This document shows positions 1-27,351 of a DNA stretch of 64,000 nucleotides, in pieces. The translations under genes and the position numbers were made by a program. Position 1 is the first letter of the stretch, and the number at the start of each line of letters is the position of its first letter. The notes under the pieces were generated by a model that worked only from the letters and a program-made list of their open reading frames with translations, did not search any database and was not told where the DNA came from. The DNA comes from Oscheius tipulae (lineage: Eukaryota; Nematoda; Chromadorea; Rhabditida; Rhabditidae), in the NCBI GenBank assembly GCA_037178975.1, contig JASJZH010000003.1, forward strand, positions 9,176,001 to 9,240,000. The letters run 5' to 3'.

Positions 1-3000
1 GCCCTTGGGAGCATCGAAGTAGTGCTTAAGCTGCTCCTTGATGGTCATGTCTACGCACGGCCAATTGGCTAAGCGAAAGGCACGGATGAGATCGTTCTTC
101 TGCTGACAGGCTACCCATTCGGGCTCAGAAGCCGAGTCGCAGAGCCAGTCTTTGAATCTGAAAATTTGGGGTTTTAGAGAATGTTTATAGTAGAACGATA
201 GAAAATTGGAGCCATTGGGAAGAGGTAGAGATGGCTGTTCCTCACTTTTTTTTTGTAGAGAGACCGGAGCAGATGCACCCACGAACTTGTGTGGGGACAT
301 CTGTCTGAGACAAGCCTATTGTAAAAAGAGATCTCGCTATTTTCAAAAGATGATATTGAAAGACTGTCAGAGTCTGTCCGTTATCGGGCTTCTAGAACCA
401 TTAGGTCAATAGAATTTTTGCCCGTTTGTTCATCGGCTGTCTTCAATTGTGTATTGAATTCGTACTGACGCTACTTCTACGATAACAATTCGTCATTCAG
501 AAGATTTATTCCAGACCATCAACGGATAAGAATACTGTCTAGTGATATTCCCTTTAGTACTAAGTCACTGTATCAAGTCTCTCTCTCTCTGGTCACGCAC
601 AGACGACTTCAGAAAATGATATTTACTCACGCTTCAATATTCTCCCTAGCCGACAGCATGATCTCCACGCCACTCTGTCTGGCCAGTATCAGTGAAAGAA
701 GTCGAATCGTGGCCTGTCGGGTCTCGGGGAAGGGTCTCACCACGTAGGTGGTCAAGATGCCCGGCAGATCTGGCATGTAGGCGAGCCAGTGGCTGAACTG
801 CTCGTCGTCGGCTGCAATTTATTTGTATTGGATTATTGTAAAATGTCGAGAACGTACCAAAGTTCTCGAAAACGGTCGTGATGGAGTCGATGACACGGGC
901 TCGCAGCTCCACGGGACCGCTACGAGTGGCCTGACAGAGCGAGATGAGAGCGTTGGGGATGCCATTTTGACCTGAAAATTGTTGTTTTTAGTGATTTGGA
1001 TTATGTAAAAGTCGTGACAGGACACAAATTCACGGATTTTACGGATTTACAATTATAGCTAGTTTTGGCATCATATTTGACCGGAAAATGGTCCGAAAAG
1101 CTTTCCAGTTTACAGTATTTTTACAGCAATTTCGTATTTTGTCAACAATGGTCTAAAAGTGACTATTAGGATACCTTCCTATTAACGGTACTGCTAAGGC
1201 AAGTTTTAGCGTTCTGATTGACCGAAAATGTCAGATAATGGGGTTGAATTGGACCAAACATGGACGAGAATGGTAAAAAAGCAGGCCGACAAAATAAGTT
1301 ATTTCCTAGCATTTTTTGGTCTTTCAATGAGGTGAAATGACCAGGTTTTGTTGCACAAGTATGGCTGATGCCCCGTTGGGGCTCGTGTGACAGACAGACG
1401 CATTTTGAACTAGATAAACGAGGCGTAATATTGCGGAGTATTACTGGAGAGAACAACTGAGTTCTGGGCGTCGAATAACCCCTCTGAGCTCATCTAGACC
1501 AAAATAGTTTCTCACTGTGCTCGGAACATATAGAACTCCGAACTTGTAAAATTTCCAGGACCATTACTCAGTTGCCAAATAATGGCGTGATCTTTGAGAG
1601 AACTTGAAGATTTTAATTATGTAAACACTATCAAAAACGACCAATTCTAGCCAGTTTTCAGCCTTCCAATCCCCCGCCCTCTCAAATTTAAAAACCAACC
1701 TCCTTGCCCCCTTCCCTCTACCTTCGTCTTCCCCTCCGTGGCAAAAACCATATGAGCGAAGGTCTCCGCGGCCAGGATCCTCTGCGTCGGCTCCAGACTA
1801 CCGATGTGCATCACCTTAACTCCTTATTCAGTTTTCAACACATTCAACGTACCATATTCAGGACGAGATCGACGAAAGTAGGCACGGAGTCGATGACTTC
1901 CGGATAGCAATGAGCCAGACAGCCGAAAAATTTAATCGCGGCTAAAAAAAAAAAATTTATTTTTAATTTTGGCGGGAAACCTGTATAAAGGAATCCGCCG
2001 TCGGGCGAGTCAGCTCCATGGGAGAGGATGGCCTGAACCTTTTCGATGACGCCAGTCTCGTTAAGGAGCTCGGCTCCTCGACGGCTGATAATAGCCAAAT
2101 CGGCCAGGAGATCCATCGTGGCCAGCTGGGTCAGGATGTCCGTGTCTGGAAATAAGGGTTTTTGATGAAATATGGATAAAAAAGAGAATGGAAGTGAGCC
2201 AGGGACAAAGTTTTATAGTAGTCAGGATAAGGCCTATTATAAGCGACAGTATACCGCCTGATGTTTATCTGTGTTGTTGCTGCTTATCTATAAGCTCCCT
2301 CAGCTCAGTCGGTTAGCGCCCCGACAACGAAACAAAACCGAGACGGGTTCCACTCCCATGAGGAAAACGTTTTGGAGGTTCATAAAAAAAACCTCAAAAC
2401 GCCTTCAGAAGGATTTTTGCAGCATTTGTTGCTCCAGAAAGTTTATTAGAGGCCGAAAACCTTAGCGCCCATTCTGAACTTTTATGTTTGGAAGGGATTA
2501 TTTCCAAAATGGGTGTAAAGTTTTCCCTGATTAGTTCATCTTCCGCCGAAGCGCATGCTGGGTCAACACTGGCACGGGGCCGGTGGAGAACAATGAAGTA
2601 TCTGCCAAAAAAAAACAAAGAGAATCTAAATAACTACTTCCCACCCAAAAAAGTTTGTTAACTGTCCCTGGGCAGTTTCTAAAGATACAACCCAACGTCC
2701 CATGTTTAACGAGAAAAAAGGTACATAAATCTAAATGACTACCGGATTACTGTATTTTCCACCCAAACTCTACCAGAAAGAATATGCCAAAACCCACGAG
2801 TAAGATCCTGAATCAGGACGTCGAAGATGGGCCTGAGACTATCGTCGTAGGTATTCTGTCGCAGGGTCGCGGCCAGGACCTGATAGATTCGAAATCGATG
2901 CTCCGAGTCCCTGGTAGTCGTCAGCTGATGGAAGAGCTCTCCTCTGACCTCCTGTTGGCTGGCCAGTGGGGCCAAGAGGTTCGCAACCTTTAATTTTTAG

Positions 3001-3838
3001 TGGTATTTGCTCGGAAAATTCAAAACGTACCGCCTCAAAAGTCTCGGTATGATTGAGGCGACGGGCAAAGGCCACGGAGATGGCCACGGCCTCTTTTCCA
3101 AGGAGTGGGGTGGCCTTAAATTGTGTAGATAGTGGGAAGAAAAAGACTTACAGCATTCTTTTTGGCATAAAAATTGGCTAGGGTCGCGATTACGTGGGGC
3201 GGGGCGTGGTTGACTGCCTGAAGGAGGGCCATCTGCTGGCGGAGGAGTATCATTTCTACGGGGATGTTCTCCAGGAGGACCAGGATGAGGTCCTTGCAGT
3301 CGAGCCAGGCATTTCTGCAATATTTCTCGTCAATTTTGACAGTATTTTTTGAAGAGTATAGGTCAAAAATTGGCAATTTGATTGACACCCCACAGTAAAA
3401 TTATGGATTTGGGAATGGCACGAGTTACGCCACACTACGCTAATTTACGTACAAATATCGCGACGACCCTGGTCACCGACACGCCAGTTCACACACCCTA
3501 AAACACTTTCCAGTCAAAGTCTCCCCTTTCTTACTCCAAACGTCTCTACATTTGTTCTGGCAAAAATTTCACATCCATTTTCTCGCCCCATTTTCAACGT
3601 TTTCTGTTCTAATAGCCCTATAAACTCAAAACTTACTCGTCAACATGATCCTGCTCAATGGCCACGAGCCTTTGGAGAATATCAAATGCAGCTACCTCCG
3701 ATCTGGCGGCCAGGAATTCCATCTTCAGGGCCTAAAAATCAGTTATTTTACATGAAAATACATCTCCGCCCCTTTAAAAATGCTACTCACAATGAATTTC
3801 TCACTAGTCCAGACGTTCTCCTCGTCGGCAGCTTCCAT
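1..3838 (-). CDS. psmd-5: 26S proteasome assembly chaperone PSMD5 / S5b-like (3' end cut off)
   Basis: PSMD5 (S5b, yeast Hsm3 analogue) is an ARM/HEAT-like cytosolic chaperone of the 19S proteasome base. Coding exons on the minus strand, 5' to 3': 3838-3791, 3731-3637, 3314-3152, 3114-3031, 2987-2798, 2145-1981, 1941-1853, 1814-1700, 971-858, 811-631, 157-1. All phases fit and give 467 codons before the window edge; human PSMD5 has 504 residues, so little is missing. Recognition rests on the exon 6/7 stretch (GVIEKVQAILSHGADS, then IKFFGCLAH and a PTFVDLVLNM block), which aligns with PSMD5 GVIDQISNIIVGADS and VKFFGNLA. The ATG at 3838 lies 13 nt after a splice acceptor. The 651-bp intron 2799-2146 carries a tRNA-like repeat and the 728-bp intron 1699-972 holds nothing recognised. 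Three acceptors end in AAG rather than CAG. The donor at 1699 (GTTGGT) was chosen for frame; GTAGAG at 1721 is the alternative. Confidence 0.9.
2294..2359 (+). repeat. decayed tRNA-like copy (family B)
   Basis: A-box-like CTCAGTCGGTTAGCGC followed about 35 nt later by B-box-like GGGTTCCACTCC, inside a psmd-5 intron. It resembles the copies at 9733, 15511, 20929 and 21167. The stems no longer pair, so it is a pseudo-tRNA or a tRNA-derived repeat. Confidence 0.5.
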
Positions 3839-3850
3839 TTTTAACTATTT

Positions 3851-3853
3851 CCT
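3851..3853 (-). other. splice or trans-splice acceptor before psmd-5
   Basis: Read on the minus strand, ATAGTTTTAG precedes the exon starting at 3851, 13 nt upstream of the psmd-5 ATG. No coding exon lies between this point and the wdr-48 stop codon. A spliced-leader acceptor is therefore the simplest reading for a nematode; a 5' UTR cis-intron cannot be excluded. Confidence 0.5.
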
Positions 3854-3937
3854 AAAACTATAGAAACCTATAAATCATAGAAAATATGCAATGTTTTAAG
3901 ACAATTTTGAGGCAAGGAAAGCTATAGAATACCCGTG

Positions 3938-3943
3938 TTTATT
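3938..3943 (-). terminator. poly(A) signal AATAAA of wdr-48
   Basis: AATAAA on the minus strand, about 100 nt after the wdr-48 stop codon (4040-4042) and about 90 nt before the psmd-5 acceptor at 3851. This is typical nematode operon spacing. Confidence 0.6.
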
Positions 3944-3977
3944 ACTCATAGCAAGATGGACAATATTAATGGTACAG

Positions 3978-4003
3978 AAAGAGAGAGAGAGAGAGAGAGA
4001 GAG
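3978..4003. repeat. (GA)n microsatellite
   Basis: A pure GA run of about 26 bp in the 3' UTR of wdr-48. Confidence 0.9.
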
Positions 4004-4039
4004 AATTACAGTGTACAGAATTAATACAAAAATTCGAGA

Positions 4040-7000
4040 TTACTTAATGGACTTATAGTAGAGACTGAGTTCGCCGGTCGACTTCCAGACAAAGTGCTTC
4101 ACGGTGCGCAGATCCATTTCCGGATCGAGTTTCTGGTCGAGACACCAAAGTTCGAGCTTGTCCTCGAGGTTTTGGGGGATTGTGATGGGGATAGGGGGTT
4201 CGGCGGCTCCGTTAGCCGACGAGGTCTCGGCCGGAGCGTTCAGGATCTTCTCATAGACGTGTTCCATCACCTTACGGACTTGGAGCATCTCGGTGGCGGA
4301 GAGACGGTCTCTGCAAATTTTAATTGTACACTTTTATGCAGTTTTAGAGTAACTGATGTTGCGGCATACGCGAAAACAAAACAGCGAAAAGTTTTACAGA
4401 GCATCGGTAAATTTCAAAGTCTTTGACAGATGCTCTTGGAGCTGAAATGACAATGCTCATCTATTTAGGGACCCTTTACAGTAGTTTTCCGGCCAAAGAC
4501 ACGGTAATTTGCCTATTTTCTGGATGTCATACCACAAAAAGACTCACCTTTTAGGCTGTTTTATTCCCATACTCGGATGAGGGAGCAAGTAGAACGGCAT
4601 CTTGGAGAATTTTGGGAGATTTGTCCTCTCGATGACCTCCACGACCCAGGCTGGAAGGGTTTCACCCAGAAGGGACGCCTCGACCTCGTTAATAGAGTCT
4701 CTTACGAGAAGACGGAATAGGGGACGTCCATTATTTTCGCTAAATTTTGCCTATCATATCCTTTAATGAAAAATGTACCAAATAATGAGAGGGGTGTGTC
4801 CGGGGATGGAAATGTAGTCGGCTGTGGCATCGGCGGTCTCACTGCCCTCGGCAGCCATGAGACAGCGGGGCCAACGCTCGAACAGCGAGCGGAGCATCAT
4901 TCCACCGTAATTCACTGCAATTGCTGGGATTTGGGGAGTTGTTTTTTTTCGTATTGGAAGCGAGACTACAGAAATCCTTCTAAAGAGAGATAGAGACGGT
5001 TACTGTAGTCTGACTGACAATCGTTCTGAAATCTTTGAGCTGTCTTCCAGCATAGCTGTCCGACCATCTCTTCTGGTCTCCCACTATATCTCTCTCGAGA
5101 ATAAGTTTTTGCCTTACTGTAACTGCTCTGCCCCGCTGTCCGTCTCTCTTGCTTCAACAGTCAGTCTGACTGTCTCTAATCTCTCACTCTTTAACTTTTT
5201 CAGTTAGTCACTCTACCTGGGTCCCTCCCAGTACCTTATCCCGTCCCTGTTTCTCATTTATTCCCTATCACAGCCTCTGTCTCAGTCTCGCTGTCCCTGT
5301 CACAGCCCCTCTATCTCTCTCACCAAACCTCTCAAAGCTCTTACCTTTCTTCTCCGTGTCTCCAATACTCGCATCCTTTGCCGTCAGCCACGCCGAAAAG
5401 ATGTCAGACTCGTCCAGTGTAATCTGCACCATTCCGCTCTTGTAGTCCACTGTGAACCAGCTCGGGACAAAGACTTTGCGAAAATGCTCGCCGACGACCT
5501 CCTCCATCACGCGGCTACCGTAATCCCGAACCTTCCTGCCCGCCAAGACGTCGTAGAGCGAGACGTTGCCGTCCGAGTCCATCGTCAGCACGTGTCGCTT
5601 GTCGTTCAAAACCGCATACTTTTTAATCGACGGACCTCCTAAAATATGTTGTTTCTGAGCCAAATGAATGTTTGATTAGGCGGGCTTTTTTAATTTTAAC
5701 GGACCTGGGATGAGTAGTTCGGGCTGCTGGGGCGATCTTGAAGACGAAGAGGGACCGTAATCGTCCCGGAGACGGCCAGCCGTTTCCCTTGGTGGTATTT
5801 CCGGCGCTGAGAGCTGGGAGGTACTGGGAATATTCCAGCGTTTGATGTCCGAAAGCCAGGTACCGGTCCAGAGGGCCGACGGGCGGTCGGGATCTTGGAG
5901 AAGAATCTGAATTGGAGGTTTTAGATAGTCTAACGGTTTTTTTATATTGATCTAAAAAAATTTTTTGGAAAAAATGGCAATCCAGGGTTTCGATGCTAGC
6001 GCTAGATTATGGGCAAGTTCCAAGCTATGCATTTTAAGGTGTTTGCGGGAAAGTTCTGGAAAGTTTCCATTAAAAATAATCGAAACAAAAAACCGTAAAC
6101 AAGAGCAGTAGAAGTATATAGTCTGTTCAGCTGAGAAGTTTGTTCTTTGTTTTTACTTGTGGCGGGACCCTTTTTCACCGAAATTTTTCACGAACAAAAT
6201 GTGCTTCCCCAAAAAGTGAACCAAACAGGTAAGGAAAATGTCTATAAAAACCAGTTACAAATGCTTTTGTCATGTTTCCACAATCTCCAACTGTTTACGA
6301 GATCAATCACAATTGACTAAAAACTCAGGAAAATGATCACAACCCCCTAAAAATAAGCTTGCTATCAAAATGCGCCTAATTTTTCACGTTCCCGCGCTTT
6401 TTCAGCATTCGCACATCCGTGGCCTAATGGATAAGGCGCCGGCCTCCGGAACCGGACATGCGGGTTCGAGTCCCGCCGGATGTTAGTTTTTTTTATTCTC
6501 TTATTTGGACGGAAAGTCATCCCAAAGTTTAAAATTATGCATTTTCCATTAAAAAAAGTTTGATATTTTGACCTATTTTAACGAAAAAATCTACCTTTTT
6601 GATCGGGGCCGTCTCCTCAAAGAGGAAGGAGCTTGCAGAGAAGTCGTTAACGGGGGTGCAGTAGACGCGCTTGTCCCGTCCGGCACTGTAGACGTGGGAA
6701 AAGCTCGAATTGGCCTGAAGGGTCCAGACGCCTTCCTGGTGCGCGATGCAGGTGGCTATGCAGCGCTGCTGACCGAGGTCCCACAGACGAATTGTGGCAT
6801 CGCTGCTGGCCGAAATGCACTGAAAAATGGGTGGTTTTTTCTTCAAGGAGGAATGAGCTGTATTCGTTTGACAGTTACCACAAAAACGCATTGGATAAGT
6901 CGGTAGAAATGGGAAAAGCACTGTATTGTATTGAGAGGATATGACAGGCTGACATTTTAGCAAAGATGCGAAAACCTCTGGACGAAGCAGTTAGAATGGA

Positions 7001-10000
7001 CAGATTGATACCATTAGATGCCGTCAATAAAAACTGTAAATTGACAGGGAGACGTCAGGAATGGCGACTTCACGTACAGTCCAATGAAAGAGCGGCGGAT
7101 CGCTAGCTCAGTGGATTTCGAATGAAAGGGACCCGGGTGGTCCGAAGTTTTCCCTACTTCTGTGACCAGTACCTTACAGAGAAATTAGATTGTACGTGAA
7201 AAGTGAGTGGCGTTGACCTAGTCAGATGCACAGGAATAGAATCATCGAAAGAAGGTGAAATGTACATGATAAGACGACGACAGGTTGAAAATGACTGGAG
7301 AAGGGGGATAGTTTCACATGTACAGGATGCGGTTGTTGACGGGACAAATGGATGTGGAGAGGCAAACAGTGACTGGATCAGATGAACTGATTGACAGAAC
7401 AAGTTGAGTACGGAAATCATGGCATCGGCAGGATAACAAATTACCCATGTTGACATGGGGAACTTGTCTGTTACAGGACCAAAGCTTGACATGTTGAGAG
7501 TTAGTTTGGCATGGACAACAGTACAAGTTAGGTTCACAAGCTGACATTGGCAAGAGGCAAGATCACGGTATCGCGATGGAGCCGGAATGCGAGTAGATTC
7601 AATGAAAATATGTTGAAATGGTTTAGGTGAAAGAGCCTAGATGAAAGGAATGTGAAGAGAAGAGAAGTCGTTTACGCTCCTGGCGGAGCGGTCTAGAGCA
7701 TTTATTTTTGATCTGACTCTTTGACAAGAGACTATACAAACCTTGGTCCCATCATAATTGACCAGCAGGGCCCTAATATTGTCCGTGTGTCCCTTCAGCT
7801 TCATGATCTTCTGACACGTCCGGGGGTCCCATACGCGGATGACCTTCTCCGTCGAGCCACTACAACAGACTGTGCCGCATTCGTTCATCCCAATCGAATA
7901 GATACTGGCCTTGCTTCCTTGGAGTGAGGTGGCTGAAGTGGGGACTCTTTCATGGGTTTGTAATGCATTTTTCTAGGCGAGGTAATACGGATGTGACAGG
8001 GTTAAATGGACAAAAACCCACTAGTTACGGTATTGTTCGTGGCCGTGAGCTTCGTTAAAGTTGCGATATCCCACATGAAAATGTGCTGATCGAAGCCGGC
8101 ACTCACGGCCTTCTCCACCTCGCGGGCATAGGCCATACAGCTCACATAGTCCTAAAAAAATAAGGTTAGTTTTTCAGTGGGAAATAAGCAAAATTGTCCA
8201 GATTATCCTATAGAAAAATAATATTATCTTCTCTTCGTCAAAACGACCATGCTTTCAGGCCCGCATTTTCACGGAGAAAAATGGCCGAAAAACCGGTCAA
8301 CATGATTAGCAACGCCAAGCAAAAATTTTTTTTTTCACATTTTCATTTCACGAAAAAAAAAGTTTGGGAAGGTTCCTCTACTGTCTGTTGAGGATTTTTT
8401 TTCCGTTTCTTTGATATATTGTGCCGAAAAGCTTGCATTTTCTGGCCAAAACGATGGATTACATTAAACTTCTGTTGCCTTTACAGCTGACTTGTCCCTT
8501 TGTCTCTTGACATAAATGGACTTGTCAGCTGTTTTGCGTATCAGTGTTGACATGAAATTGTGCGGACACCATGACAGACAGACGGACATCATTGCGCTTT
8601 AGTAAAGAGATTTCTCCAATACTTTTGATGGAGGCAGATGGCTAGATGAATATATTGTGTACAAAGAGATACGCAGCGCAGTTCCTAGGATTTTTTGACC
8701 GAAATGGAAGCAGAATTAGGGCCCTCAGCTACTACGCGTTGAACAGAGCCTCATTTTGCGAAATAGCAGACAATCTTTCGGCACTTTTTTTGTAGTTCAA
8801 AACACTGATAATAAATAACTTACAGTATGCGTCCTCAATGTGCTCATGCAGAACGTCTTTCCGGCATTCCAGACCTTGATTGTCGAGTCGTTCGAGGCCG
8901 ACAGTACTGCAATTTAACACTTTAAATGAAACAAGTTTGGCTGATACTGTCACAAAGTTCGTGACAAATTGCCAATTAGGGCTTCAAACAGACACATATA
9001 TAGACTTTTGAGGATTTAGAATAAGATTTTGGCAAGAAAGTGAGCTTAAAATAGGGAAAATACAACAAAAAATACTTACAAAATCTTCCTCCACCACACA
9101 AGATCAAGTCGTTGACCCAGTCGGTGTGATGTTCCATCGACTGCAGGTAGATGGCCTTCTGGGCTCCAAGTTGGCTGGGCGGTTTTGATGGAGAAGTTTC
9201 TTTCGCTACCGTGGGGACTTTCCATAGTCGAATAATTGTGTCACTGCCTGAAATTTGGTCGTTTTTTCTGCCAGCAAGGGTCAAATAGGCTCTCCTCATG
9301 TTTCTAGTTTCGAACGTGGTTGTTCTTAATTCGGCCAGGAAGGAACCCGCAGGAAAACAATAGAATCGGATACTAGTAAAGTTGAAAAGTCGGACAAATC
9401 ATACGCTAATGTAAAATGGGTCCAGGCAAATCCAGCCAGTTTCTAGAGCAGTACAAAGACTGATCAGCTATTTGTCAGCTCACGAAAAGTTCAGGGTATG
9501 GACATGAGGACAAACAATTTGAAACAAGTACTCTGATAAGATTCCCAGTTTCTGGAACAGGGGACAGGGAAAATGCGAAATTCAGGTGATAGTCTGCCTA
9601 AAAGTACTGCTAGTAAGAAAGCTGCGTGGGGAATAAAAACAGGAGGGAAATAATACTTCTAGACTAACAAATGTTTCAAAAACCTTCTGATTGTGTTTTG
9701 AGGGTTTCGTGAGCAGGCCAAATAGTTTGAAAGACGTGGGAGCCGATCCCGCCTCGATTTGTTTTCTAGTCGCAGCACTAACCGACTGAGTTATGGGACT
9801 AAAGGCCGCGCTGATTTTGTCCGAGGGACAAGAGCTTAGATAAGCATCTCGCTTTAAAACCAAAAATCCTTTAAAAAAAAAACCCACCAGCAGTAAAAAG
9901 CCTATTTGTCGTCGGATCGAACTGCATCGCCGCCACCGCCGACCGATGCTTCGGCTCATGCTCGTCCCTTATAATGAACGAGATCTTTTTCTTTGTCGGT

Positions 10001-10047
10001 GGCTTTTCCTGTCCGAACTGGCCGCCTCCCAAAGGTCTTCCGTCCAT
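4040..10047 (-). CDS. wdr-48: WDR48/UAF1, WD40 activator of USP deubiquitinases
   Basis: WDR48 (UAF1) is a WD40 beta-propeller that binds and activates USP1, USP12 and USP46. Exons on minus: 10047-9888, 9247-9080, 8906-8824, 8151-8022, 7932-7742, 6819-6595, 5906-5705, 5638-5345, 4914-4779, 4739-4548, 4310-4040; phases agree and give 683 residues, close to the human protein. WD repeats fill about residues 30-320 ([49 protein letters not shown]). The C-terminal SUMO-like-domain region includes [10 protein letters not shown]-type sequence ([16 protein letters not shown]) and [15 protein letters not shown]. The ATG at 10047 is the first in-frame methionine, 33 nt after an acceptor at 10081. The 922-bp intron 7741-6820 is mostly degenerate TTGACA/CTGTC sequence; intron 6594-5907 contains an antisense tRNA-Arg; other introns hold AT-rich sequence. 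It sits between prp-8 and psmd-5 on the same strand. Confidence 0.95.
6413..6484 (+). tRNA. tRNA-Arg (anticodon CCG)
   Basis: Acceptor stem ACATCCG/CGGATGT pairs perfectly. The D-arm is GGCCTAATGGATAAGGC, the anticodon loop is CTCCGGA (CCG), and the T-arm GCGGG-TTCGAGT-CCCGC is perfect. A T-run follows at 6487 as a Pol III terminator. The anticodon stem CCGGC/ACCGG has a C31-A39 mismatch, so function is likely but not certain. It lies in a wdr-48 intron on the opposite strand. Confidence 0.75.
8555..8620 (+). repeat. dispersed repeat, copy 1
   Basis: The block with GACGGACATCATTGCGCTTT, followed by AGTAAAGAGATTTCTCC, matches in reverse complement the sequence at about 58208-58258 (GACGGACACCATTGCGCTTT). 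The two copies are 50 kb apart, so this is a dispersed repeat family. Confidence 0.55.
9733..9796 (-). repeat. decayed tRNA-like copy (family B)
   Basis: On the minus strand CTCAGTCGGTTAGTGCTGCG is followed by AAATCGAGGCGGGATCGGCTCC. It is very similar to the copy at 2294 and lies in the first wdr-48 intron, sense to the gene. Degenerate stems argue against function. Confidence 0.5.
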
Positions 10048-10079
10048 CTTTTTCAGGCTATTTCCGTCAAAAATCACGT

Positions 10080-10402
10080 TCTAGAAGTATCCGCAGACCA
10101 AACTGTCGTGAAAAAAGCATAAAAATGAATTTTTGATGAAAGTTTACTAGAGTCTAGCCGTTAAGACATGAATTGTGAGACTGAATTCGGGAAAATTGAC
10201 AGAATAGGGGGTATAAATACGTGGAAAATCGGGGGTTTTATAGTGGAAACTACACCAAACATGGGCATATTCGAGAAATTGTGTTTTAGAAGGACTTAAA
10301 CCGAAAATTTGAGAATTTTTCAAGTGGAAATTGAACCGAGAATGAGGGGGAGAGACACGATAGAGAGTATCAGGAAATGAATATATATAAAATCAACAAA
10401 AA
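10080..10402 (-). other. spacer between prp-8 and wdr-48
   Basis: A 323-bp spacer between the prp-8 stop and the wdr-48 acceptor (ATACTTCTAG, exon start 10080). No coding potential and no clear AATAAA were seen. The acceptor could take a spliced leader, in which case prp-8, wdr-48 and psmd-5 may be one transcription unit. Confidence 0.4.
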
Positions 10403-26034
<15,632 letters not shown>

Positions 26035-26071
26035 GGTTGAGACGAGGGAAGTGTGGCTGTAGAAACTACCT
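26035..26071 (-). other. prp-8 5' leader with splice/trans-splice acceptor
   Basis: Minus strand TTGCTTACAG ends at 26070; the following 35-nt leader (26069-26035) leads directly to the prp-8 ATG at 26034. This may be a spliced-leader site or the end of a 5' UTR intron. Confidence 0.45.
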
Positions 26072-27351
26072 GTAAGCAAAAAATTGTTGATTGGTCATGA
26101 AAAAAAGGAAGAGAAGGAAAGAGACCACGACCAAATTCACGAGAGAATCGGTCACAAAATCCTAGAAGGGGGCCCACTCTAAGTTCGGAGAGAGAACCTG
26201 GCAGCTTTTGTTCATACCAACATTTTAGAGCGGTTTTTCTTGCGGAAATATCGATTATGCGAAGACAACAAGCTCAAAAGTTTGGCTAGAATCTTCTTAA
26301 GTGGTTTTAAGAGAAAGACACAGGGAAGAGAAAGTGAAAATACAAAATTTGTACGGCTGTGATCCTTGCCGTACAAATTTTGTAAGCCTTGTAAGATTTC
26401 TGCCCTTGAAACACGACTAAAAGGCCCATTAATCTGTTGCAGAAAGCTAAAAGAGGCTCTCCAAGACGGTAAAAAAGGAGTATACTCGAAAAATAGGGGA
26501 AAACCTGGTGACCACTTGCTTTTTCAAGCCCCAGCAATGCTCTCTTGGTACTTTTTTTATCAACTGTTCAGTCCTACAGGCTGGCAAGAAGATCTGAGAG
26601 CTGTTTTTAGGATTTTTACCACGGGATTGGAGAGAAAATGAGTGGAAAATAGAAAAATCAAGGCTATAGAAGTTGAAAAAATTGCTAGATTCGAAAACGT
26701 CCTCGAGAATTAGATGTGCAGGTTGTCTAGTCGGGGCGCGTGTTCGAACGGACCTTGTTGAGTGGCCACGCCCATCCAGCTGATCGTGTCCCCGCCGGTG
26801 CTGTGTCCCTTTTTTTTTTTATCTTGCCGCTTTACTCATCGATTCTAACCTTTTCCATGTGGTAGAACAAGCTGCGGGACCGCCTAATAAGGCTGGTTAA
26901 CTAAAAAAATAAGCAAGAATTTTGCAATTTCTTTTCGAAACAACTTCCGACGCACGTTTCGTGCGTTTTAGCGGTATTGAAGACAATCAATTGGGCGATA
27001 AGCACTACTGCGATGTTTTTCTAACGTTTTGCAACGAAAAAAAGAGTAGAAAAGGAGACATAAATGACAGGAAAATAGAGAAGAGAAAATAGAAATCGAG
27101 TTTCGAAAAAGGATTATCCTGTTCAAAACGACCGCAAAATACTGTACTTTACGTGCCAGGAGTCGAGCAACTTACAGTACTCTGGAGGTTCGAGCGGGTA
27201 TTAGAATTTTTTCTAAAAATCTTCACGATTTTTGTCATCTTCTCTCTCCTTTTTCCTCCCGATTCCACGCTAATTTCTCAGTTTCAGGGACCGTTTTTTT
27301 GTGGGTGAACCGATAAAAAGGCATCTGAAAATTTCCGACGACCAGCAAATT
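26072..27351. promoter_or_regulatory. shared spacer between divergent prp-8 and bath-42
   Basis: A 1.28-kb gene-free spacer between two divergently transcribed genes, so it probably carries both promoters. It contains a 17-bp perfect inverted repeat at 26341-26384, a tRNA-like fragment near 26715-26775 (GTGTTCGAACGGACC) and a probable leader acceptor near 27288 (CTCAGTTTCAG) before bath-42. No TATA box stands out and no conserved ORF is present. Confidence 0.5.
26341..26384. repeat. 17-bp perfect inverted repeat
   Basis: TACAAAATTTGTACGGC at 26341-26357 is the exact reverse complement of 26368-26384, with a 10-nt spacer. The left arm itself contains the palindrome ACAAAATTTGT (one mismatch at its centre). 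Confidence 0.95.

Noticed and set aside
2394-2618. Minus-strand 74-codon frame as an extra psmd-5 exon
   Set aside because: Comparison with PSMD5 leaves no residues between the exons ending at 2798 and starting at 2145, and the phases join directly; no in-phase splice sites fit the frame.
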